Origin: Gonatopus flavifemur | Taxonomy: Eukaryota > Arthropoda > Insecta > Hymenoptera > Dryinidae | Direction of reading: 5' to 3' | Length of the DNA: 64,000 nucleotides | NCBI GenBank assembly: GCA_018340375.1 | Contig: JAFFJZ010000003.1 | Span: forward strand, 53,041,006-53,105,005 | Shown: positions 56,057-64,000 of the stretch, piece by piece | Numbering within the stretch: position 1 is the stretch's first letter | Layout of the letters: the number at the start of each line of letters is the position of its first letter | Position numbers and translations under genes: made by a program | The notes under the pieces: model-generated | The model's database searches: none | What the model was told of the DNA's origin: nothing | Seen by the model: only the letters and a program-made list of their open reading frames with translations

Positions 56057-57789
56057 TATGACTCAATGTATCGTCTCTCAATATTTTTGTTTCAATGATT
56101 TGCATTTTTGAGTGTGCATTTTCGTATCTTTTCACCAGTAACTAGTGTAAGGTTGAGAAAACATGTGTATTGAACCTGTTTCATAAATATAATAACATTT
56201 ATTTGTAGGAACATGACACAACATTATTGGAACAAAAATATGGGAAGACGACACTTTGGATCTTCTATAGTCTTTTCTTATTTTTTTAGAACGTTTATAA
56301 GAACGAATAAAATCTAATGAATATTTCGGTCCTCTCTTACTTCACATCACTTTGAATCCACTATATTTTGATGAATTTCTCCTGCCAGCATTTGGTTTAG
56401 TGAAGAAAAGCCCATGCGCCGTGAGCTAAGTTGACAGATTTTCTAACTTTTGCCACACGATTTGGACTTTCCTGATCAATATAGATTCCACTCAACTTTC
56501 AAACCCTTCTTACAAGTCTATCATCACCCTAACAACAAATTCAACTCAGAAAATGAGGCTTTTTTCTGAAATTAACAAATTTCAACTTCAAGAGTACTCT
56601 TTAATTTGAAAAGTAAAACCATCCGTCGAGCTGAAAGTGAATAATTCAAGTTTTTTGCATTTCATTTTGAACATTCGCTTGAAATATTTTTGATCGAATG
56701 AGTTTTTCATGACCTTTATTATTACAAAATGATTGGGATTTCTGAGTTTTTTCCGAGAAATACTGATGTAAATTAATATTGATATAGATATTGTCGTTGT
56801 TGATATTATCGTATATTTGAATAGAATTAATTATCACCACATCAGCAACTTATGATTTTTTATATATTACAGCAGTGATAACTGATTCAATAATTCATTT
56901 TGCACTCAATAACAGATTTTTTTATGCGTATTAATCAAGAAATAACGAAAGAAGAGTACTTGTTCGAAACTTATATTTGATTATGACGAAACACATATTC
57001 ATTCAGTTCATATATACTCTTTGAATAATACTCAGATGATGTGATGTGTAGGAAAGAAAAATGATGCTGAATAGTCAATAAATCAACCTTATGAGAATTG
57101 TGATAAGTTAAATGAAATACTTATTTCGCTGGTGATGGTTGAACGTTTGCTAAGTTTTTTTCGCTGTATGCATAACGTGGAAAATCTTGTGAAATTTTCA
57201 TAAGTTCCGCCTAATTAAAACCCAAATAGTTAGTTTTCAATTCACATTGAGAATACAGATTCAGAGAACAAATTGTTCAACAGTTTTCAGAAGTAGGTAA
57301 TGTGTTCGGAATGAAGGGATTGAATTTAAAAACAGGCACAGTTGAAAATCGTTCAAACATGTTCTTCTTATTGAAGGAAAATTTGTTTAATCAAAGAGTG
57401 TACAATCTGAAATCAAGTCTGTACATTCTTGTATTCAGTTTATCAAACTATGTCCATGATCTTAGGATGACCGAACGAGGTCCTGATGCGGATACAGCGA
57501 GGAAAACCTACTTCGACCTTTTCAGGATAATTTGAGGAAATCCTGACTAGGACCAAATGAGGTCATCCATACGTGAGTCATCCACACCTAATCCCGATCA
57601 GGACCGTAACGGGTATTCCTGATTTCGGATGACCTTGTCAGGTCCTCATCATATGTTGGGTTAACCTGATGACAATTTCCAGTCGGGCAAGTGAAAAATC
57701 GCCGTTCAATGTCTCTAGGTATGTCTCTCCTGTTCAATGTCTCTCTTTAAGTATTAGGGCACCCAATTGCCTTGCTTTTGAATCATGCC

Positions 57790-58061
57790 CATGGATTGTA
57801 ATCGTACGGAAGCTGCTTGTTGCGTAATGGTCTAGACACACAAGCTACGTTCACTTAGTTGTCCTGAGCGAGGCTTGTCTTCGACACTGAAATCGCCATT
57901 CTTAAAGAGTCGAAACCATTCCCTACATGATTTATCAGTTGGGGCATTGTCATCATAAACTTCCACAAGCATTTGATGGGCTTCAGCTGCACTTTTTTCC
58001 AATTAAAACAGAAAACTAGCACCTCCCGCAAATGCTGCTTAGTTAAAACGAAATTTGACAT
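57790..58061 (-). pseudogene. Mariner transposase N-terminal fragment
   Basis: From MSNFVLTKQHLRE at 58061 the sequence follows a mauritiana-like mariner N-terminus (LVFCFNWKK). After a frameshift, other frames carry the expected E-x-H-Q-M-L-V-E and GDFSVED-like words down to about 57850. The catalytic domain is absent. It is older than the full-length mariner at 20.2 kb. Confidence 0.75.
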
Positions 58062-58171
58062 GCTTCACTCAATAAAAATCGGGATTCTAGAAGGAACTCG
58101 GAGTGATATCAACTGAATATTATTCACAGGTGTCTAACCTCTCTGAAACAATTAAAATCGGTTGTGACTAT

Positions 58172-58258
58172 CCCCAAGAGAACACAAACCTTCAGGAACG
58201 TTCGCAAACGTCCAGGAACATTCAATGAACGTTCCTAAAGGTTTGTGTTCTCTTGGGG
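58172..58258. mobile_element. Perfect short foldback, flanks TAT
   Basis: An 87-bp element whose arms CCCCAAGAGAACACAAACCT pair perfectly with the right end. TAT occurs on both sides. GGAACGTTC words lie in the stem. Confidence 0.82.
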
Positions 58259-58311
58259 TATGAAACATTCATGAGAGCGAGAGTCATCTTTTCAAACCGG
58301 ACCGAACTAAT

Positions 58312-58803
58312 CCCTGGTGAAAATGAAGCTTATACACAAAGCGGGAAGGAAACGTATACGGAGCGAAAAACGTTTCAACTCCCTCTCTCTGGAGCGTATG
58401 ACACCCGCTTGCTGGAAAGTCATCGAATCATACGTTCTGTATACGTTTCATAAACTTCCGAACACGTTTCGCATATGCTTCATGTAACGTAATAGTAGGT
58501 TATATGGAGCGTATGCGAGTTATACCCATTCTGATTTCAAATACCATGTCGATATCAACGACGATACATGGCTCAGTGGATAAGACCCTACCATGGTGAA
58601 AGTCACCGGTTCGATGCTCACCACAGGGTTCAATTTTTTTGTCTATATTTCTTGAATTTTTCCCGCTTTCTTTGTTTCAATTCCGTTTCACATACTCTTT
58701 GTACCCTTTCCGTTCAAGTTTTGTATACTTTCCATTAACGTTCCTGTTATCCTTCAGCATACGCTTCGTTTACTCTTTCTTCTCGCTCCCATTTTCACCA
58801 GGG
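58312..58803. mobile_element. CCCTGGTGAAAATG-ended foldback with a tRNA-like insert
   Basis: A 492-bp element with ends CCCTGGTGAAAATG and the exact inverse. The inside repeats ATACGCTTC/GAAGCGTAT-like and GAAACGTTT-like words. The flanks AT and AA do not match. Confidence 0.75.
58565..58635 (+). repeat. tRNA-like sequence (possible SINE)
   Basis: A box A-like TGGCTCAGTGG and box B-like GGTTCGATGC with a T run close behind. The arms do not fold into a clean cloverleaf, so it is probably tRNA-derived rather than a functional tRNA. Confidence 0.45.
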
Positions 58804-58824
58804 AATTTGTACTCTCAATACTTT

Positions 58825-59392
58825 CCCAGATAGAAAACCATGCCCTAAATATTTTGTAACATAATGTGTCGTTAACATACTGTCATAAACTTCGCTCAGC
58901 TTGCAATGATGCATAAAATGTAAACATTATGTCTCCATTATGATACCATCACCTCGTTTTGCTACCAATAACAATGCTTTATGCGGAAACACCTTGGTAC
59001 CATGATGCAAACATTTCTTGGCGTGCATGTCACCACCCAAGCAGCAACAGAATTTCAAAGTATATACGAAATAGAAACGTTCGTAGAATGTACGAATGAG
59101 ATACAAAGAACATATATTGAACGTTCATAGAATATTCGAATGAGACTGTTTCAAATATACTTAGAACGTACATAGTATATTCGAAATGTACGATATTCAT
59201 TCAATCGACGTTCAATTAACGTGCCGTCGTATATTCGATTACATACGTTCGATGAATATGCATAGCACCTATGAAACAGTCCCATTCGAATGTGCATAGA
59301 ACATATTTCGAATATTCGAAGAACATTCATAGTATATTCTGGTGCTACTTGGGGCATTATGATGGCATGATTGAGACATTTTTCTATCTGGG
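58825..59392. mobile_element. CCCAGATAGAAAA-ended MITE, TSD TT, with nested MITE
   Basis: A 568-bp element with ends CCCAGATAGAAAA and exact inverse, flanked by TT. CATAATG and CATGATGC words recur inside. The element at 59036-59353 is nested within. Confidence 0.85.
59036..59353. mobile_element. CCCAAGYAGCA-ended foldback MITE
   Basis: Left end CCCAAGCAGCA and right end TGCTACTTGGG. The interior is rich in GAATATTCG and AACGTTC words, as in the element near 49.4-49.6 kb. The target duplication is ambiguous. Confidence 0.75.
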
Positions 59393-59824
59393 TTGATCTT
59401 CTGTTGCTGCTTGGGAGTGTTTTGTGATTGTTATCCCTTCTGCTGTCACAAATTGACTTGGCTGAAAGATGAGCTCATTCGTTCCTTGAAATTTTATTGT
59501 GAGCAGGAGTCCAGGCAAACAATAAAGACCCGTTCTTTTGGTCTAGTCTTTGTATTGAATCCTCTAATTGTTCTTCGATTGTTTCTATATAGTAATTAAT
59601 TGATTTATTTTTTTGATCCAGGAACAGATGCCCAATAGAACCTCTAGAGTCAGAAAAAAATCACAAAGTGCTTATACGGACTACTTAGAATACAATCTAC
59701 CGCTAATAACAAAGCGATGTTTCCTACGATATAAAAAGAGCATTTGTTGTCAACTGCGACAGATTGTTCATAATACTCAGCAGGGGAGATGAACGTCGCA
59801 CCCGCCGAAATTTTATTATTCTGC

Positions 59825-59898
59825 GGAGCCTTCCGAAGGAGCTGACCTGTTCATTTGGTAATGACCAGACGATCAGGTCAGCTACTTCGGAAGGCTCC
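59825..59898. repeat. Short foldback, GGAGCCTTCCGAAG arms
   Basis: GGAGCCTTCCGAAGGAGCTGACC pairs with GGTCAGCTACTTCGGAAGGCTCC around a loop of about 25 bp. Confidence 0.8.
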
Positions 59899-59903
59899 TG
59901 CAC

Positions 59904-60060
59904 TGAGGCTGGTCTCCCGTGCAACCGGATTGTCCGGAACGGAACGCTCATAATTGGCGGATCCCTAGTATTGTTATAGTTATATCCAAATGAAACTAGT
60001 ATTCTACCAATTAGGATCGTTCCGTTCCGGACAATCCGGTTGCATGGGAGACCAGCCTGA
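59904..60060. repeat. Foldback, GGCTGGTCTCCC arms
   Basis: GGCTGGTCTCCCGTGCAACC and the following GGATTGTCCGGAACGGAACG pair with the right arm at about 60018-60058. It lies next to the foldback at 59825. Confidence 0.8.
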
Positions 60061-60090
60061 GCCGTCGGTGAAAAGAGGAATAATTTGTCC

Positions 60091-60357
60091 CTTAGAGCAT
60101 ATAATACTGCAGCGAGCAGAGGCTACGGAGAAGTGTGGTTAGTTTGAATTAAAGATAGAATGAGAGTTCCGACTTTTAGGCAGAGCTATCTTCGCTTAAA
60201 TCTCATTGGATAAAAAAAGAGACATAACTGCCTATAAGTCGGAACTCTCTCTCTCTCTCCCCCTCTCTCTCCCTCTCTCTCACTCTCTCTCAATTCAACC
60301 ACACTTATTTCTATTGAAATCATAGGCAATGCTCGCTCCAGTAGTATATGCTCTAAG
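60091..60357. mobile_element. CTTAGAGCATATA-ended foldback MITE
   Basis: Ends CTTAGAGCATATAATACTGC and the near inverse. The stem includes AGTTCCGACTTTTAGGCAG and its mirror. A CT microsatellite lies at 60247-60292. A truncated copy lies at 63431-63574. Confidence 0.8.
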
Positions 60358-60491
60358 ATTTGTGCCTAGCGGATCATACCGAAATTTTCAGTATTCTGTA
60401 TCATCTTCGTATGGTATATAATCAGTATAAATCTAGTGGTAACTCAGTAAAATGCCAAATCGTAATGAAAAGTGGACTGAAAACATAGCGT

Positions 60492-60777
60492 CCCAGATAA
60501 CACACGAAGAATTCTTTTTCAAGAGCAAGAATAGAACTCTTCAAGAAATCTTTTCGAACCTATGAATTCATACAGAGCTCTGGAGGGGTTCAATCTGTTG
60601 GACATTAACAAGTTCTTTGAGAGTACTCAAACAATACTTCTGATATTCTCAAAGAGCTCGTTAATGTCCGACACATTGAACTCCTCCAGAGCTCTATGTG
60701 AATTCATGATTTCAAAAAGAATTCTTGAAGAATTCTATTCTTGCTCTTGAAAAAGAATTCTCCGTGTGTTATCTGGG
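60492..60777. mobile_element. CCCAGATAACAC-ended foldback MITE, TSD GT
   Basis: A 286-bp element with ends CCCAGATAACACACG and exact inverse, flanked by GT. The arms of about 130 bp pair almost completely. One half of this family is found in the loop of the giant palindrome. Confidence 0.9.
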
Positions 60778-60964
60778 GTCTGCTTGTGAGATTTACATAC
60801 TTTCAATATACCGCAATATTTTCAATCACTTGGCATTTATTTAGTACACATTCGGTATAAATTTGGTATCGATCTTCCATGCCCCATTATTACCGAAAAC
60901 GTTTCAAATTTTCTTTGTTGCTTTTTTTGTTTTTTTCTCTTGCTCTCATGCTTGCCGCCTGGCA

Positions 60965-61829
60965 CAGTGATGCCAGAATAGAGGGCGAGGACCGGGTCGG
61001 TGCTGAATCAACGAAAAAAAATTTACTAGCAGTATGAAGTTGTCATTTTGTTGCAGTATGAAATGAAATTAGTCATAGATCATTGATTAAATTAAACGAA
61101 AAGTAAAAAACATTGATTTGCTAACACAACCCCACGGTAAACTTAATTTCCCTTTGTTATGTTTATGATTATGGTATGGTTATGTTTATGATAACAACAA
61201 ACCGATTTTCGTTCTCTACAGACGTTTGAAACAGTTTGATTGTACCGATCGATTAGGAAGATCATTAATAATTTTATTAGAATGATAAATTACATGTCTA
61301 CTGTAATAAACGGGTGCAGTGAATAGGTTAACATAAAGAATTTTCGTTCAATTTAATCAATGATCTATGACTAATTTCATTTCTTACTGCAACAAAATGA
61401 CAACTTCATACTGCTAGTAAATTTTTTTCCGTTGATTTGGTTTTTCGTTGATTCGGCACCAACCCCGAAGACCGTCGAGGCTACCTAGAGAGCCTCAAGG
61501 GAGAGAGTGGACATCGGAGGTTTGCTGTGATTGGCCAAGGCCTTAAGAAGCCATATTGATGGAGTATTCCTATTATGATTATGATTATAAGCCAAATATA
61601 ATCATAATCATAATGGGAATACTCCATCAATATGGCTTCTTAAGGCCTTGGCCAATCACAGCAAACCTCCGGTGTCCACTCTCTCCCTTGAGGCTCTCTA
61701 AGGCTACCCTCTCTCCGTTACATTTCCCCTGCGGCCCTCATCTGGTACGCACACAATCAAATTTTGTATACGTTGTGTAACGGGGAGAGGGCAGCCTCGA
61801 CGGTCCTCGCTCTCCATTCTAGCCAGTGA
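60965..61829. mobile_element. CAGTGATGCCAG-ended foldback, interrupted at its right end
   Basis: The left end CAGTGATGCCAGAATAGAGG and right end CTCTCCATTCTAGCCAGTG are imperfect inverses. Arms containing AATTTACTAGCAGTATGAAG and GATCATTGATT mirror well. A TA-flanked MITE (61488-61698) is nested within, and a hAT element has inserted at the right terminus. Confidence 0.72.
61488..61698. mobile_element. GAGAGCCTCAAGGG-ended MITE, TSD TA
   Basis: A 211-bp element with arms of about 100 bp that match nearly perfectly, flanked by TA (61486-61487, 61699-61700). The ends GAGAGCCTCAAGGGAGAGAG match the family of 49995-50217. Confidence 0.9.
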
Positions 61830-62243
61830 CAGTGTTGCAAAACCTCCCGATTTATCGGAAGATCTCCCGATTTCTGTCCTCGTTTCCCGAAATACCGATT
61901 TTCGGCTGCATTTTAACGATTTTCTGATCAATTCAACAAAATCTACCGCTTTTCTGGCTCATTCAAAAATTTTTCGTTTTTTCCAGTAGGAATATCAGTT
62001 TTCAGCCTGTTTTCATCAAAGGCTAGTTATATCAAAATCTTAATTTCAAAAAATTCCATAGAAAGACTGAATTTATCCATCTTGAAGAGACAGTTTTCAA
62101 TTTAGGGCAAAATTAGCATTGAATACGTATATTGTGAGTGGGAATCTTAGAGCATATATTAGTGGAGCAAGCATTCCATATCAAAATAGTGTTGGAAGAC
62201 GGTCTCGTCTGTGCGAACAGAAAGAACAATAAAGGGCCTTTTT

Positions 62244-62345
62244 CATGGCAGCTTCAGCATCAAGCGTCAACATTGGAAGAACAGAGAGAACCTGTTGGAC
62301 CACTCGTTTCTGCCAATGTTGACGCTTGATGCAGAAGCTCCCATG
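62244..62345. mobile_element. Foldback MITE with GGCAGCTTCAGCATC ends
   Basis: The arms GGCAGCTTCAGCATCAAGCG and the near inverse match the element at 44767-44872 in both sequence and length. Confidence 0.8.
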
Positions 62346-62523
62346 AAATGGTACCTATAGGCTGGCCTTCCATGGACCGCAATTTCTAGGGAACGGAAAG
62401 GAATCCGAAGATTCCGGAAAGACAAAGACATTCACCTCCTCAGTTTTTATTGTTTACAGCTATTGCTTTTTATTCGTTTGACGGTCATTTCATTGACTCG
62501 TTCCCTCTAGTATAATATCTCTA

Positions 62524-62765
62524 CACTGAGAGAGAAAATTTCCGGGAACAATAAAATATTTAGTTGAATAGTCGCCATAAAATACTTAATTGATTTGAAT
62601 AAACTTTCATTAACTCAATTAAATAACTGTTCCCATTGATGGAATATTTAATAGCATATTAAATATTTGTTTGATTGAATGAATATTTAATCGAGTCAAT
62701 GAAAATTTATTCAAATCAATTTATTATTTTATGGCGACTATTCAATTAAATTTTTTCTCTCAGTG
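62524..62765. mobile_element. CACTGAGAGAGAAAA-ended foldback MITE, TSD TA
   Basis: A 242-bp element with ends CACTGAGAGAGAAAATTT and inverse, flanked by TA. The stem contains AATAGTCGCCATAAAATA and its mirror. Confidence 0.88.
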
Positions 62766-62999
62766 TATAGTTCAATTTCCCGAAAACGGTTCACTGTGTT
62801 ATTTCACTAATCCCTTCTAGATCCTTGAAGAGGAGCCAATGAGCAGTTCTCGAGAAATTGAATTTTCCGGATATATTGAATGAGAATAAGTGATTTCGCG
62901 AAATGGTTGAGTGGAGATACCGAGGTTCTACTACTGATCAGTAACTTGTATATATCCCGAACTGTTATTGTCAATTCAAAACCACCCTCCTACCAAGAT

Positions 63000-63240
63000 G
63001 GCACACAAGAATCCCACATGAATTCTGAAGAAAGAACTCTTTAAGAACTTTTTTAGAATTCAAAGAGTTCCCAAAGAGTCTCAAGAAGAATCAATTCGTC
63101 GGACATTTAGGAGTTCTCTTTAAATTCTATGAGACTTCTTTAAGAATTATAACGGAACCCACAAATACCTGCTGAATCAGATTCGTTTTGAGACTCTTTG
63201 AGAACTCAGTGTATTCTAAAAGAGTTCTTAGAAGTTATTG
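63000..63240. repeat. GAATTCT-rich MITE fragment
   Basis: CCAAGATGGCACACAAGAATCCCAC followed by AGAACTCTTTAAGAAC-type words resembles the CCCAGACAGCAC element start at 45411. A mirrored AAAGAGTTCTTAGAA lies near 63220, but the right end is not clear. Confidence 0.5.
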
Positions 63241-63430
63241 TTCAAAAATCAATTATTTTGCCGCTTTTGTTTTTTTTTTGGAAATGATGCTGCCGATTTT
63301 TTACGGCATCTCCCGATTTTTCGCTACCATATCTCCCGAATTTTACGATTCTGGTTTTGCATCACTGGCCAGTGATGCCAGGAAAGACGGTGTGGACCAA
63401 AAAATCAACCCAGATAGCACAGAGTGCATC

Positions 63431-63574
63431 CCTAGAGCGTATAATACTGGAGCGAGCAAAGGCTACGGAAAAGTGTGGTTAGTTTGAATTAAAGGTAGAA
63501 TGAGAGTTCCGACTTTTAGGCAGAGCTATCTTTGTTCAAATCTCATTGGATAAAAAAAGAGACATAACTGCCTA
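63431..63574. mobile_element. Truncated copy of the CTTAGAGCATATA-type MITE
   Basis: It matches the left 145 bp of 60091-60357 closely. It stops at GACATAACTGCCTA, where the next element begins. Confidence 0.8.
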
Positions 63575-64000
63575 CCCGAAGGGAACATGAAGCTCCGACA
63601 AATGTTCAGAATAGATCATGATAGATCAGACTGAAGCTCTGTTGGAGCTCAAGTTTAGATTCGTAAACGTTCGACAAAGGTCCGATGAACGTTGAAATGT
63701 CCACTTGAAAATAGTTTGAATGAACGTTTATAAAACGTTCATCGAACGTTTGCTAAAGGTTCGTTCGAGTTGCAATTTTTCGATCAAAGTTTTTTTCAAA
63801 GTATATTTTTCCACGAAAAAATGAAAGATTGGGGAATTTCTAACTATAATTGTAATTCCGTCTGAAACATAAAAAACTGAAGGTTGAATGAATCTTCGTA
63901 GAATCTTTAATAAACGTTCTATGAACCTTCATTCAAGCTATTTTCAAGCGGACATTTCAACGTTCATCGGACCTTCGTCGAACGTTTCCGAATCTAAACT
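63575..64000. mobile_element. CCCGAAGGGAAC-starting foldback running off the window
   Basis: AGTTTAGATTCG at 63650 and the CGAATCTAAACT at the window end are inverse, as are the TTCATCGAACG-type words between. The palindrome centre lies near 63825. The right end is outside the window. Confidence 0.72.

Larger units (their letters stand above)
53054..57687. mobile_element. Large foldback element or nest, 4.6 kb
   Basis: The left end CCCGACTAGAAATTT and right end CAATTTCCAGTCGGG are inverse with two differences. The inner arms (about 53280-53935 and 56332-57000) are inverse copies at perhaps 80 percent. It therefore looks much older than the 39-43 kb palindrome. The flanks AG and CA do not match. 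No transposase frame is inside; other elements are nested in the loop. Confidence 0.7.
61830..63367. mobile_element. hAT-type non-autonomous element, 8-bp target duplication
   Basis: A 1538-bp element with ends CAGTGTTGCAAAACC and the inverse of CAGTGATGCAAAACC. The exact 8-bp repeat GCCAGTGA lies outside both ends (61822-61829, 63368-63375). CTCCCGATTT words recur subterminally at both ends, as expected for hAT transposase-binding sites. No transposase is encoded. Elements at 62244-62345 and 62524-62765 are nested inside, and a CACAGATTC-poor MITE fragment lies near 63.0 kb. Confidence 0.87.

Noticed and set aside
58312..58803. Inclusion in the 2-bp TSD group
   Set aside because: The ends are CCC/GGG, but the flanking dinucleotides AT and AA do not match.
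1..64000. CRISPR arrays, rRNA genes or prokaryotic operons
   Set aside because: None of the direct repeats has CRISPR spacing and no rRNA signature was seen; gene structure is eukaryotic.

Overview
The window is AT-rich eukaryotic DNA, most likely from an insect and perhaps a hymenopteran. The evidence is a spliced BEN-domain gene, Tc1/mariner, hAT, TTAA-type, CACTA-like and Ty3/gypsy elements, many microsatellites, and no bacterial gene organisation. The order of insect is a guess. Nearly everything is transposon-derived; I can support one ordinary cellular gene.

Layout. 0-5 kb: two different DD41D Tc1/mariner-superfamily elements, each with TIRs of about 370-440 bp, sit 10 bp apart. The second has an intact transposase. 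8.5-9.9 kb: a TA-flanked non-autonomous element with a TTAA-flanked foldback inside it. 10.5-16.2 kb: a decayed Ty3/gypsy retrotransposon on the minus strand (gag, then protease, reverse transcriptase, RNase H and integrase) with several stops and a frameshift. 18.3 kb: a 71-bp tandem repeat. 20.2-21.4 kb: a full-length 1286-bp DD34D mariner with one nonsense codon. 22.5-24.6 kb: a second copy of the first DD41D family with different stops.

26.1-38.8 kb (minus strand): a BEN-domain gene reconstructed from nine exons whose splice sites and phases all agree. One 93-bp exon is tandemly duplicated. Its introns are full of foldback elements. A near-perfect inverted repeat with arms of about 1.97 kb (38963-43181) begins 115 bp upstream of its start codon.

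43-64 kb: a dense array of nested palindromic elements. A CACTA-like (Transposase_21/DUF4218-type) transposase gene at 51.0-53.05 kb is broken by a frameshift, a nonsense codon, a 374-bp MITE and a 4.6-kb foldback. Many short palindromic elements across the window share CCC...GGG ends and matching 2-bp target duplications of varied sequence. I regard this family, the giant palindrome and the duplicated BEN exon as the most interesting signals.
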